Below are positions 1 through 7,384 of a DNA stretch of 64,000 nucleotides, piece by piece. This DNA is from Microbacterium immunditiarum (GTDB lineage: Bacteria; Actinomycetota; Actinomycetes; Actinomycetales; Microbacteriaceae), in NCBI RefSeq assembly GCF_013409785.1, contig NZ_JACCBV010000001.1, forward strand, positions 3,162,001 through 3,226,000. Direction: 5' to 3'. The first letter of the stretch is position 1, and every line of letters starts with the position of its first letter. Both the position numbers and the translations under genes were made by a program. The notes beneath the pieces were generated by a model that did no database searches, had not been told where the DNA came from, and saw only the letters and a program-made list of their open reading frames with translations.

Positions 1-570
1 AACACCGCGATCGACGGCGTCGTGCAGGGCGTCCGCGACGCGGCGGCACAGGAGCAGCGCAACCGGCAGATGCTCGGCCAGCTCATGATGCAGGCACAGG
101 CGCAGGTCTCCGCGGCCGAGGACTACATCACCGCGCGACGAGGCGCGGTCGGCGCCGAGGCCCGCACGCGGCTCGCCGAGGCGGGTGCGTCGCTCGTGCG
201 CGCCCAGCAGCTTCAGGCCAGCGACGCCGCCCAGGCGCTGCAGTTCGCGCAGCGGGCCGATCAGCTCGCGGGCCAGGCCATCCGGTCCGCGCAGAACGAC
301 GTGGGCGCGTTCTCGGGCGGCGGCATGCTCGGCGCACCCTCCGCCGGGTCGGGCGGGGGCGGCGGCGGCATGCTCGGCGCGGTCCTCGGCGGCATCGTCA
401 TCAACTCCCTGCTCAGCGGAGGAGGCGGTCGATCGTCCGGCGGCCTCTCCGGCGGATTGGGCGGAATGCTCGGCGGAGGCGGCGGACGCGGCCGCAGCGG
501 CGGCGGCTTCCGACCCGGAAGCTTCGGCGGCGGCGGCACACGCGGCCGCCGAGGGGGTGGTCGCTTCTAG
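1..570 (+). CDS. C-terminal part of a TPM-domain-type glycine-rich membrane protein (5' end outside window)
   Basis: The reading frame is open from base 1, so the start lies outside the window. What remains is a coiled-coil-like helical stretch (about residues 1-100) followed by a long Gly/Ser/Arg tail with one hydrophobic segment, GMLGAVLGGIVINSLL, which could be a glycine-rich membrane helix. In actinobacteria such tails close TPM_phosphatase (YgcG-like) proteins encoded next to pspA, and pspA follows here 73 bases downstream. The helical-plus-glycine module is also found at the end of the gene at 55794-57146 (shared ARTRLAEA). The TPM domain itself is not visible, so the family call rests on tail and context. 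A role in envelope stress is inference. Confidence 0.6.
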   Translation, partial: NTAIDGVVQGVRDAAAQEQRNRQMLGQLMMQAQAQVSAAEDYITARRGAVGAEARTRLAEAGASLVRAQQLQASDAAQALQFAQRADQLAGQAIRSAQNDVGAFSGGGMLGAPSAGSGGGGGGMLGAVLGGIVINSLLSGGGGRSSGGLSGGLGGMLGGGGGRGRSGGGFRPGSFGGGGTRGRRGGGRF

Positions 571-643
571 GCCGCACAACGTCAGGCCCACCGACCGGGC
601 CGCCAAGCCCTAACGTGACTACCGAGTGAAAGGAACCACTGTG

Positions 644-1411
644 ATGGCAAAGCAGTCCATCTTCGGCCGCATCTCCACCCTGGTGCGCGCGAACATCAAC
701 GCGCTCCTCGACCAGGCCGAAGACCCCGAGAAGATGCTCGATCAGCTCGTTCGCGACTACACGAACAGCATCGCCGACGCCGAGTCGGCGATCGCCGAGA
801 CGATCGGCAACCTGCGCCTGCTCGAGCGTGACCACCAGGAGGACGTTCAGGCGGCCGCCGAATGGGGCAACAAGGCGCTCGCCGCCAGCCGCAAGGCTGA
901 CGAGCTCCGCTCCCAGGGCAGCGCGGCCGACGCCGACAAGTTCGACAACCTGGCCAAGATCGCCCTCCAGCGGCAGATCAGCGCCGAGAGCGAGGCCAAG
1001 CAGGCCGAGCCCACGATCGCGTCGCAGACGGAGGTGGTCAACAAGCTCAAGGACGGCCTCAACGGCATGAAGCAGAAGCTCGACCAGCTCAAGAACAAGC
1101 GGTCCGAGCTGCTCGCCCGCTCCAAGACCGCCGAGGCCCAGACCAAGGTGCACGACGCGGTCAAGTCCATCGACGTGCTCGACCCGACCAGCGAGCTGGG
1201 CCGGTTCGAAGACAAGGTGCGTCGCCAGGAGGCCCTCGCGGCCGGCAAGCAGGAGCTCGCGGCGTCGAGCCTCGACGCGCAGTTCAACCAGCTCGACGAC
1301 ATGGGTGAGCTGACCGAGGTCGAGGCGCGCCTCGCCGCGCTGAAGGCGGGCAACGGCCCCGCCAAGAACCAGCAGGCGATCGACGCGTCGTCGGCGCCCT
1401 ACACGCCGTAA
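644..1411 (+). CDS. pspA: PspA/IM30 (ESCRT-III-like) envelope-stress protein
   Basis: 255 residues. It opens with the amphipathic helix typical of PspA/Vipp1 (MAKQSIFGRISTLVRANINALLD) and continues as one long coiled coil to about residue 190, then a short acidic tail. The family binds stressed membranes from the cytoplasmic side and assembles into ESCRT-III-like rods. I chose ATG at 644: AAAGGA at 628-633 is a ribosome-binding site with 10 bases of spacing. GTG at 641 is the alternative, and the GTG at 626 would place the binding site inside the gene. No LiaF/PspC-type partner is visible; the upstream TPM-type gene is the likely partner. A perfect 15-bp hairpin follows the stop codon. Confidence 0.93.
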   Translation: MAKQSIFGRISTLVRANINALLDQAEDPEKMLDQLVRDYTNSIADAESAIAETIGNLRLLERDHQEDVQAAAEWGNKALAASRKADELRSQGSAADADKFDNLAKIALQRQISAESEAKQAEPTIASQTEVVNKLKDGLNGMKQKLDQLKNKRSELLARSKTAEAQTKVHDAVKSIDVLDPTSELGRFEDKVRRQEALAAGKQELAASSLDAQFNQLDDMGELTEVEARLAALKAGNGPAKNQQAIDASSAPYTP

Positions 1412-1425
1412 CGCACGACCGTGAA

Positions 1426-1463
1426 GGCGCCGCGCCCGGGGACGCGTTCCCGGGCGCGGCGCC
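1426..1463 (+). terminator. Strong hairpin terminator of the pspA operon
   Basis: GGCGCCGCGCCCGGG at 1426-1440 pairs perfectly with 1449-1463 around an 8-base loop, 15 bases after the pspA stop. There is no T-tract, as is usual for actinobacterial terminators. Confidence 0.85.
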
Positions 1464-1514
1464 ATTCGCGATCCGTCCGGCGTCGCGCACGCGCGCATGC
1501 GGAATGATGTGAGG

Positions 1515-2336
1515 ATGACCCGCTATCTCGTCGTGCCCCAGTGGCAGGGAAGCCCCTCCACCCGCGCGATGCAGCTCATCGACGGAGCCCGCGCGATCGC
1601 GGGCGACCTCCCCCGCTCCGCCACGACGATCCTCGATGTGCCGATCGAAGCCGGGGAATCGCTGGGCACCGGCATCCGGCGCCTGAGCACCCTCCAGCGC
1701 GTGCGCGCGCAGGTCGAAGAGGCGCTGTCGTCGCACGAGGAGCCCGTGCTCACGATCGGCGGCGACTGCGGCGTCGCACTCGGCCCGATCGCGCACGCGG
1801 TGGCTCGGCATCCGGACCTCGCCATCGTGTGGATCGACGCCCACCCCGACTTCAACACTCCCGAGACCTCACCGTCGGGAGCGTTCGCGGGCATGGTGCT
1901 GCGCGCGGTCGTGGGCGACGGCGACCCCGCGCTCGTGCTGAACGAAGGCGCCGTCGCGCCGAGCCGCGTCGTGCTCGTGGCGACGCGCTCGTACGACGAC
2001 GCCGAGCTCGAGGCGATCGAGGCGCGCGGCATCCGCGTCGTCCCCGCCGACACGGTGAGTGACCCGGATGCGCTCGTCGAAGCGGTCGCCGCGACCGGTG
2101 CGGCCTCCGTGTACATCCACGTCGACGTCGACGCGCTCGATCCGGCCGAGCTCGCCGGCAACGCGCACCCCGAACCGTTCGGCGTGGGGGTCGCCGATCT
2201 CACCGCGGCGATCGGCGCGCTGCGCGCCGCCGTGCCGCTCGTGGGTGCCACGCTCGCGGGCTACTCCCCCGCGTCGCCGGATGCCGCGACCGACGACCTC
2301 GGCGCGCTGTTGCGCATCGTCGGGGCGCTCGCGTGA
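1515..2336 (+). CDS. Arginase/agmatinase/formiminoglutamase-family ureohydrolase
   Basis: 273 residues with the ureohydrolase fold. Metal motifs seen: GGDCG (residues 82-86), DAHPD (108-112) and HVDVDALDP (202-210). In classical arginases the first motif is GGDHS and its His binds manganese; here Cys85 takes that place, so metal content or substrate may differ. The other ligands (Asp108, His110, Asp112, Asp204, Asp206) are present. The substrate cannot be read from sequence. ATG at 1515 was chosen over 1497 because AATGAT lies 6 nt before it as a weak leaderless -10. The next gene overlaps by 4 bases (GTGA), implying coupled translation. Confidence 0.85.
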   Translation: MTRYLVVPQWQGSPSTRAMQLIDGARAIAGDLPRSATTILDVPIEAGESLGTGIRRLSTLQRVRAQVEEALSSHEEPVLTIGGDCGVALGPIAHAVARHPDLAIVWIDAHPDFNTPETSPSGAFAGMVLRAVVGDGDPALVLNEGAVAPSRVVLVATRSYDDAELEAIEARGIRVVPADTVSDPDALVEAVAATGAASVYIHVDVDALDPAELAGNAHPEPFGVGVADLTAAIGALRAAVPLVGATLAGYSPASPDAATDDLGALLRIVGALA

Positions 2337-2827
2337 GCCCTGTCCCCACCCCTCCTCCCGGATGGCGGGAGGCGGCCGAGAGGGCGCTCGCGCGCGGTCG
2401 CGCGATCGACCGGTTCATCCCGTCGCTCCTCCTCGACTCGCCCATCAGCCGCGTCGGCTACTGGTACGGCACGACCGTCGGCTGGGTGTGGGGCACGCTG
2501 TGGAGCACAGGCCGCATCGAGCAGCGGGAGGGGTTGTGGGTGTTCCGCGGCATGCCGCGCTGGGCGTTCCCACGCGGAGGCGTGTGCGCGGGCGGCTGCT
2601 ACCTCACGGGCGAGGCCGACGTCACCGACAACGTGCTGCGTCACGAGGCCGTGCACAAGCGGCAATGGCAGCGCTACGGCTTCCTCATGCCCGTGCTGTA
2701 CCTGCTCGCGGGGCGCGATCCGCTGCGCAACCGGTTCGAGATCGAGGCCGGCCTCGAGGACGGCAACTACGTCCCGCGTCAGTCCGCAAGGCGCGGCGCG
2801 GCCGCTCGTCCGACGCGCAGCACCTGA
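2333..2827 (+). CDS. Small HExxH-containing protein of unknown function
   Basis: 164 residues, translationally coupled to the arginase-family gene (4-base overlap). Near residues 101-112 it reads VLRHEAVHKRQW, an HExxH zinc-metallopeptidase-like motif (His104, Glu105, His108). FEIEAGLEDGNY at 135-146 could supply a glutamate third ligand, as in gluzincins. A Trp/Gly-rich segment (41-57) may touch membrane; there is no signal peptide. I do not recognise a named family. Enzyme activity is inference from one motif. Confidence 0.7.
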   Translation: MSPVPTPPPGWREAAERALARGRAIDRFIPSLLLDSPISRVGYWYGTTVGWVWGTLWSTGRIEQREGLWVFRGMPRWAFPRGGVCAGGCYLTGEADVTDNVLRHEAVHKRQWQRYGFLMPVLYLLAGRDPLRNRFEIEAGLEDGNYVPRQSARRGAAARPTRST

Positions 2828-2856
2828 CGGCCCAGTCCTTCGACGGGCGCGCCGGG

Positions 2857-3345
2857 TCAGCGGGCGGTGAGCCCGTACTCCTCGGGCGCGTGGATCTCGG
2901 CGGAGTCGACGCCGAGCCGCGACGTGAGGTGGTCGACGATGTCGGCGGTGCCGAGGTAACCGCCGAGGAGGAACACGCGCGTGCTGTCGTCGTCGGCGCA
3001 CATCATCTCGTCGGCCCACGCGGTGACCGCGCGGGAGAGCGCCTGGCCCGGGGCGCACGCCCGACCCGTGCCCGGGTCGCCGGTGCGGCGGGAGCGGTCG
3101 AGCCACGTCACGATCATGCGCGGCGGCACGTCGAGGTGGGCCTGCCACGAGGGATCCGGCACTTCGATGAAGACCCGGCCCGTCGAGCACAGCGGCAGCG
3201 TCGTCAGCAGGGCCTCGAGGTCGGTCAGCGACGACTCGTCGGCGGTGATGAGGTGCTGCACGCGCGAATGTCGCGGCGCCCGGCACGCGGCGGGGCTGTG
3301 CTCGCCGGCGGGGCGCGTCGTTCGGTGCGGTGCGGGGGTGCTCAT
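2857..3345 (-). CDS. Siderophore-interacting protein (SIP), stand-alone C-terminal domain
   Basis: 162 residues matching the C-terminal (NAD(P)H-binding) half of siderophore-interacting ferric reductases: an opening QHLITADESSLTDLEALL, GRVFIEVPD, and the closing FLLGGYLGTADIVDHL. The usual N-terminal FAD-binding barrel is missing, about half the length of a full SIP/ViuB protein. Such short SIP-domain proteins are common in actinobacteria. The role is probably reductive release of iron from imported ferric siderophores. Upstream lies TATAGT (3355-3360, this strand), with a DtxR/IdeR-like box over the -35 region, so iron repression is likely. Confidence 0.85.
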   Translation of the reverse strand: MSTPAPHRTTRPAGEHSPAACRAPRHSRVQHLITADESSLTDLEALLTTLPLCSTGRVFIEVPDPSWQAHLDVPPRMIVTWLDRSRRTGDPGTGRACAPGQALSRAVTAWADEMMCADDDSTRVFLLGGYLGTADIVDHLTSRLGVDSAEIHAPEEYGLTAR

Positions 3346-3354
3346 CTCCCCTTC

Positions 3355-3382
3355 ACTATACCGCGAACGAAGGATTGCCTAA
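3355..3382 (-). promoter_or_regulatory. Promoter of the siderophore-interacting gene
   Basis: On the minus strand, TTAGGC (3377-3382) and TATAGT (3355-3360) are separated by 16 nt, and TATAGT ends 9 nt before the ATG. The -35 falls inside the iron box. Confidence 0.65.
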
Positions 3383-3387
3383 CCTCA
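3369..3387. promoter_or_regulatory. DtxR/IdeR-type iron box
   Basis: GAAGGATTGCCTAACCTCA matches the 19-bp DtxR/IdeR consensus TTAGGTTAGCCTAACCTAA at 14-15 positions. It overlaps the -35 element of the siderophore-interacting gene, the position expected for iron-dependent repression. The match was made by eye. Confidence 0.7.
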
Positions 3388-3408
3388 CTCCCACACAGCG
3401 GAAGGCGA

Positions 3409-4146
3409 TCAGTCGATGAGCACCCGGCGCAGTTCGCCGATCTCGTCGTCGGAGAGCCCGCTCGCGCGCAGATAGTCCGACACCGACCCGAATCGGCCTG
3501 TCAGATCGTCGAGCAGGCGGCGCATGACCGGCGCGGGCGAGCGCGTCGCGAGCTCCTCGAGATGGCGGGCACGCGGATGCAGCGCCCGCAGCCGCTCGAT
3601 CACGCCACGGTTCCGCCACGCGGGCAGCAGACCCTCGGTGCGCGCGTAATCGGAGATGACGGCGTCCTCGTCGACGCCTGCCGCCGCGAGGGTGAGCGCG
3701 ACGACGACGCCCGTGCGGTCCTTGCCGACCGTGCAGTGCACGAGCACGGGCTGGTCGGACACGATCCCCCGCACGACCTGCACCACCCGGTCGGCGGAGT
3801 CGTCGACGAGCCGGCGGTACATCTCGTCGAGCGAGATGTCGTTCTCGAAGAAGGACGCCACCGAGCCGAGGAACAGTGGCACGCGGACGATCTCGGAGGC
3901 CGCGGCAGCGGGGCTCGGCGCGTGGAGGACCTCCTCGTCGGAGCGCAGGTCGATGATGCGCCGCAGCTGGAGGGCCGCGAGGTCCTCGATCCCCCGCGGC
4001 TCGAGTTGCGCGAGGTTGCCCGAGCGATACAGCACGCCGTGTCGCGCGCGCCGGTCGCCGGCGGGCAGCCCGCCGACGTCGCGCAGGTTCACCGCGCCCG
4101 TGACGATCGGAGCGGGCGCGCCGCCGGGAGTGTCCGCGGCCGTCAC
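3409..4146 (-). CDS. Tyrosine-protein phosphatase (Y_phosphatase3/PtpB-like)
   Basis: 245 residues. The P-loop HCTVGKDRTG at 137-146 is the C(X)5R signature (Cys138, Arg144), with the Lys-Asp pair typical of the bacterial lipid/tyrosine phosphatase family that includes M. tuberculosis PtpB. The early NLRDVGGLPAGDRRARHGVLYRSG (20-43) is the family N-terminal motif. No signal peptide, so cytosolic as read; PtpB homologues can be secreted. The gene starts inside the end of the AhpD-like gene (4-base overlap), so the two are co-translated. The substrate is unknown. Confidence 0.9.
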   Translation of the reverse strand: MTAADTPGGAPAPIVTGAVNLRDVGGLPAGDRRARHGVLYRSGNLAQLEPRGIEDLAALQLRRIIDLRSDEEVLHAPSPAAAASEIVRVPLFLGSVASFFENDISLDEMYRRLVDDSADRVVQVVRGIVSDQPVLVHCTVGKDRTGVVVALTLAAAGVDEDAVISDYARTEGLLPAWRNRGVIERLRALHPRARHLEELATRSPAPVMRRLLDDLTGRFGSVSDYLRASGLSDDEIGELRRVLID

Positions 4147-4652
4147 CAGGCCCTGCCTGCGGCGGCGTCGCGGTCCTCTCCGGCGAGATCGTCGCGCGGC
4201 GGGACGGCGTAGCGGCCGGCGATCGCGATGCGGTTGAACGCGTTGATCGAGACGAGGATCCAGCTCAGCGCGACGTACTCCTGCTCGCTGAGGATCCCTC
4301 CGACGCGGTCGTAGACGTCGTCGGAGATCCCGTCCTCGGCGATGAAGGCGAACGCCTCGGCGAGCTCGAGGCCTGCGCGCTCGCGCTCGGTGAAGACCCC
4401 CGAGTCGCGCCAGACGGGGAGCTGGGCGATCGTGTCGAGCGTGACGCCGGCCTTCTCGGCGCGCTCGACGTGCACGCGGACGCAGTAGGCGCAGCCGTTC
4501 AGCTGGGACGTGTGGATCTGCACGAGCTCCTTGAGACGGTCATCGATCCCCGCCTCGGCCGAGATCCCGCCCACCGTCTTCGAGAACGCGGAGAGCGCCT
4601 GGTAGGCCGGAGGCGCCGACCGGGACAGGTGCACTCGCCGTTCGTTCGTCAT
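4143..4652 (-). CDS. Carboxymuconolactone decarboxylase / AhpD-like alkylhydroperoxidase
   Basis: 169 residues. The AhpD core motif CAYCVRVH (Cys54, Cys57, His61) carries the redox-active CxxC and the proton-relay His. Glu43 (KELVQIHTSQLNGCAYC) fits the second relay residue. Single-domain AhpD proteins reduce peroxides or act as general thiol reductases. It is first gene of a pair with the phosphatase (4-base overlap). TAGGCT lies 6 nt before the ATG, so the mRNA looks leaderless. Confidence 0.88.
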   Translation of the reverse strand: MTNERRVHLSRSAPPAYQALSAFSKTVGGISAEAGIDDRLKELVQIHTSQLNGCAYCVRVHVERAEKAGVTLDTIAQLPVWRDSGVFTERERAGLELAEAFAFIAEDGISDDVYDRVGGILSEQEYVALSWILVSINAFNRIAIAGRYAVPPRDDLAGEDRDAAAGRAW

Positions 4653-4658
4653 TCCGCC

Positions 4659-4664
4659 AGCCTA
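4659..4664 (-). promoter_or_regulatory. -10 box, leaderless AhpD-like gene
   Basis: TAGGCT on the minus strand, 6 nt upstream of the ATG at 4652. Confidence 0.6.
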
Positions 4665-4714
4665 CCCACGGCGCGGTCACCGGATGGGCTGTGCCGACGC
4701 GCCGCGCGGCGCGC

Positions 4715-4720
4715 CACAAT
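4715..4720 (+). promoter_or_regulatory. -10 box, leaderless hydrolase gene
   Basis: CACAAT 6 nt upstream of GTG 4727; decides this start over the upstream GTG at 4691. Confidence 0.5.
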
Positions 4721-4726
4721 GGCGGA

Positions 4727-5686
4727 GTGATCGAACCCGCCGACGAGTTCTCGTTCCTCCCCGAGCAGGCCGCCGAAGCGCACCTGTCGGGTCCTGTCCC
4801 CCACGGCGAACGCGTCGCCGTGACGCTTCCCGACGGACGCACGCTGAGCGCGCTGCGGTTCGGATCGGCGGATGAACCGGATGCCCCGCCCGCCGTCACG
4901 CTCCTGCACGGCGCGGGGCTCAACGCCCACACGTGGGACACGACGATCCTCGCCCTCGGCCTGCCCGCCCTCGCGATCGACCTTCCCGGTCACGGCGACT
5001 CGTCGTGGCGCGACGACGCCGCGTACGTCGCACGAGTTCTCGCGCCCGATGTCGCCGTCGGCCTCGAGGCGTGGACAGACGGCCCGCAGATCGTCGTCGG
5101 GCAGTCGCTCGGCGGGCTCACCGCCGCGGCGCTCGCCGCATCGCGTCCCGACCTCGTGCGGAGGCTCGTCGTCGTCGACATCACGCCCGGAGTCGACCCG
5201 AACGCCGGTCCCACCCAGGTGCGCGACTTCTTCGCCGGGCCGACCGACTGGGCGTCCCGCGCCGAGCTCGTCGACCGCGCGCTGCGGTTCGGACTCGGCG
5301 GCGGGTCGCGCCGCAAGGCCGAACGCGGCGTGTACTTCAACTCGCGCATCCGCCCCGACGGCCGTGTCGAGTGGAAGCATCACTTCGCGCAGCTCGCGAA
5401 CGCGACGGCCGCCGCCGCGGCGGCCGGTCAGGCTCCGCCTCAACCGGATGACGCGCTCGCGCGCGTGCTCGGCGAAAGCGGCTGGGAGGACCTCGCCCGC
5501 GTGACCGCGCCCGTCACCCTCATCCGGGGCGCGAACGGGTACGTCACCGACGAGGACGCCGACGAGTTCGCTCGGCGGATGCCCGGGGGATCCGTCGAGT
5601 CCATGACCGGAGGACACAATCTGCAGGAGGACAGCCCCACAGGCCTCGCGAGGCGTATTGCCGGGCTCGCGGCAGAAGTCGACTGA
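4727..5686 (+). CDS. Alpha/beta-hydrolase fold protein
   Basis: 319 residues. Fold landmarks: oxyanion loop LLHGAGLNAHTWD, the AIDLPGHGDS strand, nucleophile elbow GQSLGG, and the late catalytic His in GGHNLQEDSP. An Asp-containing loop (RGANGYVTDEDADEF) sits before the His. The arrangement resembles menaquinone-pathway and meta-cleavage C-C hydrolases, but the substrate cannot be assigned. GTG at 4727 is preferred because CACAAT sits 6 nt upstream. It is transcribed alone, divergent from the AhpD-like gene. Confidence 0.85.
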   Translation: MIEPADEFSFLPEQAAEAHLSGPVPHGERVAVTLPDGRTLSALRFGSADEPDAPPAVTLLHGAGLNAHTWDTTILALGLPALAIDLPGHGDSSWRDDAAYVARVLAPDVAVGLEAWTDGPQIVVGQSLGGLTAAALAASRPDLVRRLVVVDITPGVDPNAGPTQVRDFFAGPTDWASRAELVDRALRFGLGGGSRRKAERGVYFNSRIRPDGRVEWKHHFAQLANATAAAAAAGQAPPQPDDALARVLGESGWEDLARVTAPVTLIRGANGYVTDEDADEFARRMPGGSVESMTGGHNLQEDSPTGLARRIAGLAAEVD

Positions 5687-5872
5687 TCGCGGTCTGATCG
5701 CGGGCGGGTAACGATTTCGTCTTCTGTGACGTTTCGTTTTGCAACCGGGCCCGCCGCTCGGGCACGATCCCTACGCTGACTCCTACAGGAACCGCAGCCT
5801 TTGCACCGCCGACATGGCACGGCCCATCCGGCCGGCGCCGCCCCCGTGATGCAGCCGAAAGGACCACCTCCG
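5687..5872 (+). other. Intergenic region before the ABC importer operon
   Basis: Contains a locally AT-richer stretch (about 5711-5744). TACGCT at 5772-5777 is a possible -10 without a convincing -35. An 11-codon ATG frame at 5813-5848 is not linked to the next start. No riboswitch-like fold was recognised. Confidence 0.35.
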
Positions 5873-7384
5873 ATGCTCCGCCGCACAGCCCTCCTCGCCG
5901 CAGCCGGCCTCGCGGCCGCCGCACTCGCCCTCAGCGCGTGCACGGCCTCGCCGACCCCCGATTCGACAGGCGGCGAACCCGACCCCGACGCGTCGCTGAC
6001 CGTCGGCCTCGTTCTCGAGCCAGACAACCTCGACATCCGCCGCACGAGCGGCGCAGCGCTCGAGCAGGCGCTCATCGACAACGTCTACGAGGGCCTCGTC
6101 ACCCGGGCGCCTGACGACGGCAACGCGGTCGAGCCCAAGCTGGCCTCGGACTGGGAGGTCTCCGACGACGGCCTGACCTACACCTTCACGATCGAGGAGG
6201 GGGTGACGTTCCACAACGGCGAGCCGCTCACCGTCGACGACGTCGTGACCTCGCTCACCGAGGTCAAGGACGACGAGTCGCTGCAGGGTCACGGAGACCT
6301 CGCCGGCGTCGCGTCGATCACCGCCCCCGATGCCTCGACCGTCCAGATCGTGCTTACCGAGCCGAACATCGACTTCCTCTTCTCGCTCACAGGCCGCGCC
6401 GGGCTCGTGTTCAAAGCCGGCGACACGACCGACATGAACAGTGCCGAGAACGGCACCGGTCCGTTCACGATCGCCGACTGGACCGAGGGCGACAGCATCA
6501 CGCTCGCGCGCTTCGACGAGTACTGGGGCGAGCCCGCGGGCGTCGCCGAGGTGGTGCTCCAGTACATCCCCGACTTCACCGCCGGTGTGAACGCGGCCCT
6601 CGACGGAAGCGTCGACGTGCTGACGGCGGTCGACGCGACTCTCGCCCCGCAGCTCGACGGCACGGGCTTCACGCTCACGACCGGCACGTCGACCGACAAG
6701 GGCACGCTCGCGTTCAACAACACGCGCGCTCCCCTCGACGATCCGCGCGTGCGCGAGGCGCTGCGCCTCGCGATCGACCACGACGCGCTCATCGAGGCGC
6801 AGGGCGCGGCTGAGACGCTGTTCGGACCGATCCCACCTCTCGACCCGGGCTACGAGGACCTCTCCGACGTCGCTCCCTACGACCCCGAGCGGGCGCGCGA
6901 ACTGCTCGCCGACGCCGGCCAGGAGAACCTCTCGCTGACGCTGACGATCCCGTCGTTCTACGGCACGACCGTCCCGACGTACCTCGTCTCGGCGTTCGAC
7001 GACGTCGGCGTGGAGCTCACGGTGAACTCGGTCGAGTTCCCCACCTGGCTGCAGGACGTCTACACGAACAAGGATTACGACCTGAGCTTCGTGCTGCACG
7101 TCGAGGCGCGCGATTTCGGCAACTTCGCGAACCCGGACTACTACTTCAACTACGACAACCCCGAGGTGCAGGACCTGTACGCGCGGGCGCTCGCGACGAC
7201 CGACGAGGACGAGTCGGCTGACCTGCTGCGGCAGGCGGCGCGCATCGTGTCAGAGGAGCACGCGGCCGACTGGCTCTACCTGGGCAACACGATCACGGCG
7301 GTCGGAGAGGGCGTGAACGGGTTCCCGGTGAACTCGATCAACGTTCGCCTGAGCCTGGCCGACGTGACAGTATCTCGGGGGTGA
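5873..7384 (+). CDS. ABC transporter substrate-binding lipoprotein (SBP_bac_5, peptide/nickel type)
   Basis: 503 residues. A lipoprotein signal peptide ends in LALSAC (lipidated Cys23). The mature protein shows family-5 solute-binding features: GLVLEPDNLD near the mature start, IDNVYEGLV, and the GVTFHNGEPLTVDDVV segment. It would capture peptides or similar ligands outside the membrane and deliver them to the permeases encoded next. ATG 5873 is set by GAAAGGA at 5857-5863 with 9 nt spacing. First gene of a five-gene operon; its stop overlaps the next start by 4 bases. The ligand is not readable. Confidence 0.93.
   Translation: MLRRTALLAAAGLAAAALALSACTASPTPDSTGGEPDPDASLTVGLVLEPDNLDIRRTSGAALEQALIDNVYEGLVTRAPDDGNAVEPKLASDWEVSDDGLTYTFTIEEGVTFHNGEPLTVDDVVTSLTEVKDDESLQGHGDLAGVASITAPDASTVQIVLTEPNIDFLFSLTGRAGLVFKAGDTTDMNSAENGTGPFTIADWTEGDSITLARFDEYWGEPAGVAEVVLQYIPDFTAGVNAALDGSVDVLTAVDATLAPQLDGTGFTLTTGTSTDKGTLAFNNTRAPLDDPRVREALRLAIDHDALIEAQGAAETLFGPIPPLDPGYEDLSDVAPYDPERARELLADAGQENLSLTLTIPSFYGTTVPTYLVSAFDDVGVELTVNSVEFPTWLQDVYTNKDYDLSFVLHVEARDFGNFANPDYYFNYDNPEVQDLYARALATTDEDESADLLRQAARIVSEEHAADWLYLGNTITAVGEGVNGFPVNSINVRLSLADVTVSRG

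Noticed and set aside
413..1498. Long minus-strand open frame opposite pspA (361 codons)
   Set aside because: Rich in Arg/Leu/Val with no domain; typical antisense shadow of a high-GC gene whose real frame is a clear PspA.
2059..4212. 717-codon plus-strand frame over the arginase, SIP and phosphatase genes
   Set aside because: Covers three recognised genes in other frames; Arg/Ala/Gly-biased composition without motifs.
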